A stretch of 64,000 nt of DNA from Trebouxia sp. TZW2008 (lineage: Eukaryota > Chlorophyta > Trebouxiophyceae > Trebouxiales > Trebouxiaceae), in the NCBI GenBank assembly GCA_002118135.1, contig BDIU01000091.1, positions 275,957 to 339,956 of the forward strand, written 5' to 3'. Positions within the stretch are counted from its first letter, which is position 1. Every line of letters starts with the position of its first letter. Under the pieces are notes generated by a model. That model did no database searches. It was not told where the DNA came from and saw nothing but the letters and a program-made list of their open reading frames with translations. Shown here one piece after another: positions 35,926 through 47,296 of the stretch. Both the position numbers and the translations under genes were made by a program.

Positions 35926-37120
35926 CTACTGCTCTTGATGAGGGGGCGACGATGGTCTAGAATTGCCCTGTCGCTTCCTAAGCTCAACCTGCATGATGTT
36001 GACACTTTGTAGCAAATTTGTCCAGGGTACAAGGTACAAGATCCAACATGGCTTACTATACGAAACAGTTTGCACCCTAGCAGATAACTTCTCATTGGAA
36101 CTGATGATCACGGAGCTTAGAAATGTAAATATTTGTATATGTTCATCACTGCTTGACACTGCAATGCATCAGCTGATGCATTGCATGTATGATGAACATC
36201 TGCCAAGCCGTCGAATGTGTCAGATGGGAATGCACCACGAAGCAACCAGTGGCACAGCTGGCTAGTGATGCAACATAGTTGCAATACAGTATGCTAGCTG
36301 GAAATTTTAAGCTTACCAGCCATGGTGGGCTGTTGCTAGGGGTCTCAAGAGACGGCTGTGGTGAGGTGAGTGAAGGGGGCTCAGCTTTGCCCTGAGCAAT
36401 CTGCAACTCCCTAGCAGCTGGACTCTCAGTACTTGACAAGGATGTAAGCTGCTTTTGCTGAAGCTTTGGAAGCACCATGCCGCCCAATGCTGGTGTGCCA
36501 CCCATGGCTGCCACCCTGTGCCAGCATACATTTGAGAGTGCTCTGCCAGCAATCATTTGAGAATGCTCATGGGCAAGTGAAGGGGTCAAGTGAAACACAA
36601 ATCACACGCCCTGGCAATGGCATACCTGGCAATCTTGTCTTGAAGACTGTCATTGGCTATGCTGAGTTTAGCTTCTTGCTGAGGACCAGTTGCAGAGTCA
36701 GCACCTTGCTTGCCCTGCTAGAACATGGGAGCATGAACCAAGCTTTGCACAGCATGTACAAGCACATGACATGCCAGTACATGACCGCTTGAAACTTTGA
36801 AAAGCTTAAAATCATGACACACCTTGTCAATCTTGAGAAAGTGCTGCCAACTTTGCTGCTGCTCCCCCAGCAGAGCCAGGCACTTTTGTCCCGCCTATAC
36901 ATGGCACAGCATTTGCTGATGACGCTTGTGCTAGCCCTGTGGCCATCTCTTACTAACAACACCGAATGCTGGGGAGGAACACCTGTCGCGCGATTCCTGC
37001 TACTTCTTCAACCTGGTCAACCCCGTCCAAATCGGCGATGCAGACCTTCAGCACCTTGCGACACTGCTCGGCTGAAGTCTGCATCTCTTCAAGAAATGCA
37101 ATGGTTTCCTGGCGACTCAT
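35926..37120 (-). CDS. Unrecognised small helical protein, 5 exons, 186 residues
   Basis: Built from splice sites and phase: 36983-37120, 36823-36894, 36626-36714, 36317-36515, 35926-35988, all joining in frame. The N-terminal third is predicted helical (RQETIAFLEEMQTSAEQC, then QVEEVAGIARQ and LALLGEQQQSWQHFLKI). The middle has EAKLSIANDSLQDKI and the C-terminal third is Pro/Ser-rich and probably disordered (PPSLTSPQPSLETPSNS), ending with a basic tail. There is no signal peptide or membrane segment. A helical head with a disordered tail suggests a subunit of a larger complex, but that is inference only. It is divergent to Tim13 with a 375-base gap. Confidence 0.6.
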
Positions 37121-37495
37121 ATTCGAATTGCCTAGTAAGGTTGACTTGAACGATCTATGTGCTGAAAATACCAAACAGCAAGGGGATTCACAGCGCTCGG
37201 TGGATGCCCCAAGCTGCTGGTCTATGAAGTTCGCGCTGAAGTTGATGTGCTGATGGGCGATCCCCGCTAGCTGCTATCGGTGATGATTATCTTCAATGCA
37301 TGACATTGCCCAAAATTGTTCATGCTGACGCAGGGGGCGTCACGGGCAAGCTGACGAAGTCCGTGCAGAAGCTGTGACTCATCGGCTTCGTTTGCCGCTG
37401 CAGGCCGCAAGCTTGGCTATGTCGAGCTGCAGACTAGCCAACTGAGCTGAACGACGCTTGGTATATCGAGAGCTGCCGTCCCTGTTGCATTCACC
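37121..37495. promoter_or_regulatory. Divergent promoter region of Tim13 and the 186-residue gene
   Basis: Opposite start codons at 37120 (-) and 37496 (+) flank 375 bases with no coding frame of note. No specific element was recognised. Confidence 0.45.
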
Positions 37496-38097
37496 ATGGA
37501 CTTTGGCTCATCGTCGTCCAGCTCCAGGTCTGAGGGACCTTCTGAGTCGCAAATAATCAACCAGGTAAGCACAGGTGCCACTTGCCTTAGGCTTTGTCTC
37601 GCAGACAGACTGTATGTGTGATCTTGTCAGGCATCACGATGACTGTAATCGTACAGGTGCAACAAGAAGTACAATTGGCCATGCTTCAGGAGTTTATCAC
37701 GGTCAGTATTCAAGCCTTTCCTATGCAGAAGTGCCTGCAAATTCCCCTTTCGGATTGCTGTCGTGCAATCGTGTCATTAAGGCTCTTGCTATTGCTGTGA
37801 TGGATCAGATGTATGCACAGTAAGGCTTGAATGCTAATGAGGAAGCCTGCTGCCTGTGCAGACAGTCAGAGACAAATGCTTCGAAAAATGTATCACAAAG
37901 CCGTCCACATCATTGAGCAGCAGCGAACAGACATGCCTTGCTAGGTGTCAAGACCGCTATGGCGAGGTGAGCTGTTGATGTTGACACCAGCCTGAGTGCA
38001 TGCTCAGATCCTCTGCTCACTTCATTGACTTGTTGTGCTGTTGCAGGCTACACAGATTGTGACTAAGTCTGTGCTTGACTCACAAGGCTTTGAATAA
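37496..38097 (+). CDS. TIM13: Mitochondrial small Tim chaperone, Tim13 type, 4 exons
   Basis: Intermembrane-space chaperone that, with Tim8, escorts hydrophobic precursors to the inner and outer membranes. Exons 37496-37564, 37657-37701, 37862-37966 and 38047-38097 give 89 residues. After a Ser-rich start (MDFGSSSSSSRSEG) comes VQQEVQLAMLQEFITTVRDK, then the twin CX3C motif: C44-FEK-C48 and C63-LAR-C67, with KPSTSLSSSEQ between. The QEF/TVRDKCFEKC and DRY residues favour Tim13 over Tim8, 9 or 10. The short introns carry no obvious exon copies. Confidence 0.92.
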
Positions 38098-39031
38098 ATT
38101 GGCAACATCTCGCCAAACAGATTTGTTTGAACCTACAGCCAATGTTGTGTGCTCACTGGCTCTTTTGCCAGAGTGAGTGAACTATGAGACAAGGCACATA
38201 TTGTGACTTGCTCAAAACCGCGGCAGAGCAGCCGGATTGCCTTTGTAGACAGAGGCTCCCGCTGTGACGCCTAACGGCGCAGCCTTTTTTGTTGTCTTCT
38301 AGCAGAGCAATATGGATGTCCTGCTGCCACAAGCGAGCTCGCGCACAGAACTGATTTCACTGAGCTGGTTGTCGTGACTATCCTGCTCCGATCCAAAGGC
38401 AGAGCAGTGCATCTGTGTGTCTGCCACTCATCATGACTGTCAGGCTCAACATTCTTGGCAACAGCTACAAGCTCTGTACAGCAGAAGAATGTGCTGTGTT
38501 TGTGTTTGCTTCAGCCCGTCAAACAAGGGTCAGATGGTTGCACTGAATGGAAGCAAAACACTTTCCTTCGAAGTGCCCGCATACAAGATCTTATGGGTGG
38601 CTTGCGCCATGCCATAATGTGCTGCTGTGCAAGGCTTGCTTTGTGACAGTAGCTGACAGAATGTGTGTGAGGGTTTCATATGACATTTGGGATTGCCAAA
38701 CACCATTGCATGATTGAACACACATAGTGACCGCCACAACCTGTACATGACCTGCCTCTTTCATTGCGTCTCACCTCGATGATGCTCTGTATGAGACGCA
38801 TGTCATCCAGAACAAATCCAAGTCAAATTATCAAGAAGTCACTTGCAACTAAGACTTCCATATGAACTGCGCAGCTGCAGCTCACTTGAAGGCGATACAA
38901 GCTATTGCACTTCCTTTTGGATGCAGACCATTGCATTGCACAGTTGCAGCAGCAGCTGATGAGGCTAACTGCTGTCATACTTGAGCTGTTCTCAAAGCCG
39001 TTGCCTGCGCATCACAGCTGCGCTGTTTACC
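38098..39031. other. Gap without an assignable gene
   Basis: No recognisable protein or RNA gene. It contains the Tim13 3' end and the RsmG promoter. Confidence 0.4.
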
Positions 39032-41019
39032 ATGTTGGTTTCGGAGCGCTGTCCACTCTACTTTGACAGCCTGCATTCGGCGCGCTTTCGGGTTTCGTGG
39101 CAGTTCTCAATGTATGCATGTAGTAGTATTCTGCAAAGCTACTTGCGCTTCGCTCCAATGGCTTGTTGCAACCTTCAAGCCCCAAGCAACAGGACCGCGC
39201 GCCATCTTCAGCTTAGGAGAGGCGTAGCGTCTTGTCGCCACCCACATCTGTCTTGTTCGGGCAGCGTTGGACGACGAGTATGCTCAACCGTTACAGCTGA
39301 CAGAAACGCCTCTATATTTTTGACACCCGAGCAATTCGCACAGTCAAGACACTACTTGCGACTGGTTTTGGAGCAAAACACGACTATGAATTTGACAGGT
39401 TCGCCACTGATCTTGTTCCAAATAATGATTTTCAATGCACCATTAGTGTACTCAGACAAACTGCTGTTGTGGCAGGTGCTACAAACGAGGATGAAGCCTT
39501 CGTGATGCACATTGAAGACTCCTTGGCACTTCTGCCCGTACTTGACAAAGTCTTGTACAATCAGAAATCAAGCGATCAGCCAACAGTGGAGCAATCCATC
39601 AAAATCATTGATGTGGGGTCTGGGGGAGGCTTGCCAGGAGTTATACTTGCCATTGCCAGGCCAGAATGGCAGGTATTCAGTCACAAGCAGCATTTTACTA
39701 GCAAGACCGGATTCTGTCCAGGACTGCTGGCATCCAACATTCTTGTGCCTCATATGATGCATCTCTTGATGCACACAAAGGCTGCACCCTGTGTGTATGC
39801 CCGTTGCTGTTGCTTTGACTTTCAGTTGGTTTGCATTTTGTCCAATCTTGCCCCAACAGGCAAGAAGCACATCCACATGGAGTCCATCTGCCTGAGCATA
39901 ATATTGCTCAGCATAATGATTGATAAGCACAATTTTCCTGAGTTCAGATGAGTTCAGATACAATTTGTTACAGGTCACATTGCTGGACTCACTGCGGAAG
40001 AGATGTAATTTTGTAGAGAAGGCGGTCCATGAGATTGGTCTGCAGAATGTAGAGGTAGTGTGGTCTCGTGCAGAGGAGGCAGGTCAAGACCGCAAACACA
40101 GAGAGGTATGTACATTTTCTGATATTGAAGTCGCTCAAGCAAGGCCTGTGTGCAGTTCAAGCAGCAGTTCCGGATTTGACCAATTGCATTGCGCAAGACA
40201 ATTCAATGATTGCAAGCATATACATTTGCAGTGGCATGTCCCCTGGTTACAAGCGCCTGGGACTTGCCACTTTCCACAAGGTGCACAGCTTGCACGTCAA
40301 TTGGAGAGATGTTACTGGTTTCAGCGTCACTCGTACCTGCATTTGCTGTAGGTGTACAGTATCGTTGTGGCACGCGCTGTAGCAAGAATGCCTGTATTGG
40401 CAGAGCTGTGTTTGCCATTTGTGAAGTCTGACGGTCACTGGGTGGCAGCCAAGGGCCCTGACATTGAGGTACTTACTAGCAAGGCACACATGCTCTTGTT
40501 TGACCTAGCTAATGCACAAAGTCCAGCTTGCAGTGCGTTCATGGGCTGTGCCGCCTGGCGCCGCCTGCGATGTCCCTTTGATTGCAAATCATGTGACACT
40601 GATTTAGTATAGATAAGTTGATCTGTACAGCAAATACCTGCATTGTGAGTGTGCGGCATGCCTCTTCTTGACGCGGCGAGGTGTGCTTGCCTTGGCCTCT
40701 TTTGCCTCGTATAACAAACAATGTTGACATATTACAAACAAGCTGCAACCTCCTTGAGGCAGCAACAAGGCAGAGGTGACTGGGGCCCAATGTTGTCTGC
40801 AGCATGGTCAGCCATATCAGCCTCAAGTGATGTGTGCAGACAGAATTGGCAGATGCAAAGAATGCTATCAGAATCCTGCAAGGTGGGATGCCAAGTGTGA
40901 CAGCTGTGAATGCTTTTGGGTCAGTTGGGCAGCATGTGGCTGTAGTGGTGAAGAAGCTGGGGCCAACCCCACCTCAGTACCCCCGCGCCCCTGGCAAGCC
41001 TAACAAGAGACCTCTCTGA
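39032..41019 (+). CDS. rsmG: RsmG/GidB-type 16S rRNA (guanine-N7) methyltransferase, 5 exons
   Basis: Bacterial-type enzyme that methylates G527 of 16S rRNA with S-adenosylmethionine; in an alga it probably serves plastid or mitochondrial ribosomes. Exons 39032-39398, 39476-39672, 39974-40105, 40352-40468, 40840-41019 join to 330 residues. Landmarks: [39 protein letters not shown], the SAM-binding [17 protein letters not shown] (about 166-182), [43 protein letters not shown] and a basic C-terminal [12 protein letters not shown]. The first about 95 residues are Arg/Ser/Cys-rich without acidic runs, like a transit peptide. The ATG at 39032 may be upstream of the true start; another in-frame ATG precedes ACCNLQAPS. 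Confidence 0.92.
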
Positions 41020-43242
41020 GGCATGACGTGAAACCAAGGAGTTGGCTGAAGCCCAATGAACCTCAGAAGCAGTTCCTTTGAGAAAGGACTTTCTGCTTGA
41101 GTCTCAATGCAAGCACAATGAGCAGCCCCATCAACCTGGCGAGCCACACATGGACCCCTCTGAGGAAAAAAATGCTGCTGAAAGCTTGATACAAGCATCC
41201 CCAGCTATCTTGCCAACCCTGCCGACCCAGCAAGACCAGTATGCGACCCCTTTGAGCTGGGAACTCGTTTTAAACCTGGATGCAAGCATGTTGAGCATGC
41301 TTTACATGTCAACTCAAGCGGAGTGGCCAAGCACAGCCTAGCAAGCGTCTGTGCTGATGCTGATGATTCCTCTGGCATTGATGCTGCTTATCAGCGTCCT
41401 GGTGAACATAAGAGCAGGAGCTTTGCCAACAGGTAACAAACTTATCTGTGACATTGCTAGCTGCATGCCTGCCCAATGCATTTGTTGCAGACTCAGCGTG
41501 TTTGCCTTTGACAAATCAGCCATGAATAGATTCCAGTGTATGACACATAGGTGTGTCTGCATCTATCAGCTCAGGTGGAAGCTTGATTGACTCTTTTATT
41601 GAATCCTAGAAGCATATGGGCACTTGCTCTGAACGGTTTTTGCAGCCTCATCTTCTCTTGTGCTTTGCGCCTCAGTCACACTCGTCATGATGCATGTATC
41701 TATCTTGCACATTACTGCATTGGCGCATCACAGGGCATGAGGCATAGCTGACCATGAGCAAAGCCTATCATCACCACTGCATAGCAAAGACGTGCTTGAT
41801 AAGGCAAGATGAAGCTGGGTTGTTTGCAGAGCATCTTCAGTGTTGGTGTACACGCAGGCAAGGGAGTGGATGGGACATTTTCGTACCTGGCAGTCAGCAG
41901 ACGCAAAGGCAAGAGGTGCATTGCTGATATCTCAACAGAATTGACACCCCTCTTCCTCAACATGTCAGCTATAGTAAGGTCCCTGAGATGGCTGCAGATC
42001 ATTGGCTCAGCTCTTACTCCGGCACGGGTGCTGTTGCCAATTGTCAAACAAGGTATGAACAAACTTATTATAGACAGCGTATGAAATAAAAAGCATTGCT
42101 AGCTAGATGGCGAGGTGCTAATTTCTCACACTGCTACAAGACGCTTCAGAGGGCGGGTGAAAGATGCATTGTGAAAGCAGCTTGATCCAGCAACAGTGCA
42201 AATTTGCAGAATATGCAAGACCAACGCTGAGCATCACCATATCATTTGAACAGCTAAAAGCAGTCGGCAACACAACCTGGAGTTATAATTAGACTAACTA
42301 GACAAAGCATGCTGCCTCTGCTCTTCAACTGCAAGCTCAGAGCATTTGTCACAAGTTATCAATTGAATTTGGCACAAATGTCACAAAACTCGTCTCCTGC
42401 AGTCTGTCTCATTACAAGCAGCACCATGGACAGCCTGCGTTTGAGGCTCAAAGTCGTGATTATGTGCCAGACGTGCACGTCATTGTCAAGCTGGAATTGG
42501 GTTAACAAATTCGAATTGGGCAAACAAAGTTGTTTGCGCCTTTCAAGCTTAGCTCGATTCAGGTTCTGTAGCTTGTGCCAGCAACCTTGCACAGGCTGAG
42601 CAATGCATTGAATGTCTGAGGTCAAGCGCTGGCCTTGCCTGTGATGTTTTCTCAACCAAGACATTGAGAGCACAGCATGCCCAGCATGTTTGTCATCGAG
42701 CAGCTGCAGCTGCAGCTCGCGCCTGCATTAGCATGTACTGGTGGTCGACTTGAAACGCAGCGTTCAGCACTGGCTCAAGCTGAGAACCTGGTAGCAGCGC
42801 AACAGGACTTCAACAACCTGTGAAGTTCACAGAAGCCGTCCAGACCTTGTCAACAAAGACAGTGATCTCTGACACAGGTGAGGCACACCTGCGAGCAAGC
42901 AAAGTTTTTGAGCATGGACCAGCGCCAGCCTGCAACGTTGAGCACTGGCGCATTTATGCTCGTGCTTCGTGCCTTGGGATCTGCCCTGAATTCAACGCAA
43001 AACCTGTAATGTCCCAGCTCGTTGCTGATCTACCTGCAAAGCTGTGCGCCGTCGCCAGAAACTGATAGATATTTATGCGAAGACTAAACTGCCATTCGGT
43101 GCTTGCAGGAAGGAAACGCAACAGCGTTTGATGTCAGCAGATTCCGCTGTCTGCTTCACAGAACAAGGTAGTTACAAAATATACTGTGGTCTCCACGCCA
43201 AAGTCTGCAATGTTGATGTAGAGATGCACAAGTGCATTAATC
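41020..43242. other. Long gap without an assignable gene
   Basis: Open frames at 41078-41341 (plus), 41712-42062 (minus) and 42309-42599 (plus) show no domain I recognise. An unseen 5' exon of the LRR gene could lie in 42820-43240. Confidence 0.4.
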
Positions 43243-45666
43243 TTGATGCCTTTCAAGCACATGCAAGCTACATCTGGAGTGCAGTATCTGCCAGACCCAC
43301 AAGACATGTGCGATGGGTGTATCATCCTTACAGCAATTTTACATGAGGTTCCGCGTCTCCTGGAGCTTATGCCTCCTGAGACAAAGCAGGCCTTGTCTGT
43401 CAGTAGCAAGGGCCTCCACAAGCAGATGTCTGCCTTCGCCACTACCGTCAGTATCACCACCCGCAGAGGATTGGAGTACCTGTTTCACTTTGACATCGCA
43501 TTACTCCTCACAACCCTTAGCCTGCATGGGGTGAAGCTGCAACTCCATCATGTGCAGAGGCTGGTCTGTGCAAACCTGCCTCACCTTGGAGGCCTGATGT
43601 TGAGCAGAACCTGTCTCGACACAGAAGCCATTCTCGTGCTGTCAGCGGCAGATTGGCCAACTTTGACTTGCAAGGCTGTGGCTGACCTTCACTGGCCTAA
43701 TCTGGCTAAAGTCAATCTGAGCGATAGTGGGTTGGATGCAGATGCAGTTGCACGGCTAGCCACAGCCAAGTGGCCAAAGCTGAAGAGTTTGGAGCTAAAA
43801 GAAAACTCAGATGTCTCCCTTGGAGCGTTCAGACAGCTTGTCCTGGCAGATTTCCCTCTGTTGACCAACTTGACCACCGGTTGCAATTTTTCCCCAAGGT
43901 TGTTCACACAGCTGGTCATCAACAAGTGGCCTTCCCTCACAAGGCTACATGTCTGATACGCGCCTCGTCAGCTCCTTAATCTGAGCACAATGCATGCCAT
44001 GTCACAGCTTCAAGACTTGCAGATCATTGTTGCGCAATGCTTCTGGTTTCGCAATTGTGGCATGCAGCATCCTACAAATGATGTGCAGTGGCCCAAGCTT
44101 CAGACGCTTGAGTTGCGAAGCCCCCATTTGTCAGCACTCTCATTGCTGGCGAGCGGCAGTGCAAACTGGTCAGAGCTGCGCAATTTGAAGGCCCTGACTG
44201 TCACCAGCAAAAGCCTGCAGAAGCAGATTTGTACATCAGCAAACTCAATTAGGCTCATCAGCTTCAGCGGGCCGGAATGCCTTTTCAAGCTTGGCATGGC
44301 ATTGCATCTCAGGAGCCTCACTCTAAAGGGACTGAAGCTGCAGCTCTGTCACACCCGTGACCTTGCTTCTGCAAATTTGCCTTGCCTTGTAAGCCTGAAC
44401 TTGAGCAAAAATTGTCTCCAGACGGCACCCGTAGCCATGCTGGCCGCAGCAAAGTGGCCACTTTTGACAGAGGTGAATTTCAGCTACAATGGACTCCTAC
44501 TTGGCACTTGCAAGGCCATTGCATCTCTCAATTGGCCAAGGCTTACCAAGATTGACCTCAGTGGCAACTGGCTGGATGTAATCACATTTCCACCGTTGAC
44601 CAAAGCCAAGTGGCCGATGCTAAAGAGCTTGGAATTGAAGGACAATCCAGATATATGCCTCGACGCACTTACTCACCTCAGCATAGCAGACTGGCCATGT
44701 CTGCTTGAGCTGGACATTGGTGGCAGCTTCACCCTGGAGTCTTTTGTTGGCTTGATGAAAGACCGAAGCCCTCTTCTTAGAAAGTTGCACATCGAGTGTG
44801 AACACACTAATCTGTATGATCTGAACATCATGGCGGCATTTCCAGAGCTTCAAGATTTGCAGATCAACCAGCTCTCGGCGCTTTGGGTTTGGCCATCGTG
44901 AAGTCAAGCATCTTACAGATAAAGCACAGTGGTCCAAGCTGCAGGTGCTTGAACTGCAAGCCAGCGACGTGCCGGTAGACTGGCTGCTGGAAAGCAGCGC
45001 TGCAAACTGGCCAGAGCTGCACACCTTGAGCGTCAAGGGTTTTGACTGGACAAATGCGCCCGTATCGCTTCCAGTCACTTGTTTCAGCTTTGGCCTCAGC
45101 TGACTAGCTTGACCCTGTCACACAGCTTGCTCAGCAGACACCAGATTTGGTGGCTGTGTCTAGCAGATTGGCCAAAGTTGCGACATCTAGATCTGAGCCA
45201 CAAATGTCTTGGCAGAAATTCAGATCCATTTCTTGCATGCACAGCGCCCCTCTGGCCTGAGTTACAAACGCTTGATCCCAGCTACAACTCCCTGACAGAT
45301 CAAGAGGTGCTGGATTTAGTCAACCATCATGCTGATGACTTATGGTTCAAGCTCAAAAGTCTGCACTTGCAGAGCCATTCCAGCTCAATGTTGAGGGTTG
45401 ACACTGTCACAATGTTGTTAAGCGGCAAATGGCCAAAGTTGGAGCGCTTACAGCTGTCTGTGTACAACGCTGACATTGCTGCCACAGCTGCTGCTTGTGG
45501 GGCACCTGCACTTGCGTGCCCAAGTGCGCAACCCGGGGTACATCTCATTGAAGTGGACAACTTGACAGCATGCCAGTCATGTCCTTGCATGAAAAGCATT
45601 CTGCTATATAAAGGCACTCCTGAGATTATTGACCAAGATGCAGAGGACCTAGAAGCGTTTGACTAG
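43243..45666 (+). pseudogene. Leucine-rich-repeat gene made of three tandem modules, interrupted by stops and frameshifts
   Basis: Three homologous modules follow each other. The first (43243-43956) starts with an F-box-like stretch, VPRLLELMPPETKQALSVSS, then LRRs such as KWPKLKSLELKENSDVSLGA. The second (43990-44898) repeats it: LTVTSKSLQKQ, LHLRSLTLKGLKLQL, KWPMLKSLELKDNPDICLDA. The third (about 44890-45666) begins QWSKLQVLELQASDV and ends acidic. A TGA at 43954 splits modules one and two in the same frame. Around 44880-44900 homology moves to another frame, and it moves back near 45079. No splice sites were found that repair these breaks, so I call it a decayed gene; short introns or three small genes are alternatives. 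The LRRs resemble ribonuclease-inhibitor-like repeats with a (K/D/N)WPxL signature. Confidence 0.6.
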
Positions 45667-47296
45667 CTGGACATTTGGGTCAATGACATTCTGTGTTGCT
45701 TGCTTCTGCAGAATAGAGGTTGAAAGGTGACAAGGCGCATGCACTCGGTTCTGTCTCTACATCTTGTAGGTTTGCTTTACTGGTAGAACTAGAACATCAA
45801 CTGCAAATGCCCCCGTGCGGTGTGCACAGGAATGTTTCTAGCTTGTACTGGTGCTTGCTACTGATAGCATGGATTTAGGTGTTGGGTGCATGCTGCCATG
45901 GCAAGAGCGCAGTTCTTTCAAACAGTAACTTTGACTGCTGTGCCAAGTGCAGCAAATAGTGTGCTGGACATGCAGGCTGAATTGATCTTCATGTCACCTG
46001 TCTGCTTGTGATCATTTATGTATTTGTAGAGGACTGCCCGACATCATTTCGTGATTGTACCCTGGAAGCAGGAGTGTGAACGCGTGCCTTTCAGTGCTTT
46101 GACTGTAAGGATTCTGTATCTTCTTGCGTTTTTGAAGATCATTGGCATCAAACAAGTTGCTCAACGCAGTACTGATGAACAAGCTACAGCTTGCAGCTGA
46201 GGCACATACTATTGGCAACAGCCTGAACTGCTTCATAAAATATGGAGAACAACATCCTGCATGAGTGCAAGTTGAAGTGCATGACTAGCTATGCTGCATG
46301 CAGGTATCAGTGCGTGGCAATGTTGGCAATTTTTTTGCATTCTCACAGGATCTGCGACCACGTCAGGTGCAAAGAAGAAGTGTTGCTCAAGCCTTCAACT
46401 TCCTGTCTGCCATTGTCAGCGTTTGTTGCGACTGCATTACAGCAGATTGCTGATGGTGATCAGACAGTGGGCATCCTTGAAGCGCAAAACAGCTATGCAT
46501 GCATCTGTATGGTCTGTGCAATCAGAACAGCGACCACACAAACATATCTATGGTGCTGTTCGCTTGACAAGTGGCCAGCTGCGGCACACGGTATGTGTCA
46601 CCCTGCATTACAGACATCAAAAGTCACAAGAAATGCTCTGATCATCACAAGAAACACCCTGAAGCAGACAGGTCAGATTGCACTTGAGGTCTGCCTATGT
46701 ATACAGCAACCCTTGGATCAGCAAGGCATCATGCCCAAAGCAGGCATTGCCATTTGTATAGTCGCTGACTACTGCATTACAAACAGCAAAAGTCATGATG
46801 AGCTGACCATCAGAGATATGCTCTGATGCAGGCATGTGACCCAGATGGCGTTCTGTACGTCTGTGATACATACAATAATGCTTAGATCAGCAAGGCATCG
46901 TGCCCAAAGCAGGCAATGCCAGCTTGTGAGATGCCCTTACCGCTGCATCGTACAACACATCAGAAGCTGTCACGCATTGCCCACTGCTGACCAGCTGTAG
47001 CTGACCTGCATCAACAAAGCCTGCCATGGAGCACCACACTCACGGTGCACACTCGGGCATCTGTGACATTGAAGGATGCATGCACTTGAGCTGGACTCAG
47101 CAACTGATTGTATCAGGACAGGTGAAAGTCAAACATTGCAGCATGCATGTCATGCTATTCAGGCCAGGTCACAGTTTAGCTTGTGTGAATTTTGTGCTCC
47201 ATGCACATCATCGACTCCCACAAAGCTTGTGTTGAGATCAAGTGTTTGCTGCCTGTGCAAATGTGATGTGTAACAAATCAGGCAAAGCCAGCTCAC
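45667..47296. other. Gap without an assignable gene
   Basis: The plus-strand frame 46242-46826 is long but Cys/His-rich and without a family. A minus-strand frame at 46012-46236 has reasonable composition and an acceptor-like lead, and could be a 3' exon of the lectin-like gene; unproven. Confidence 0.35.
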
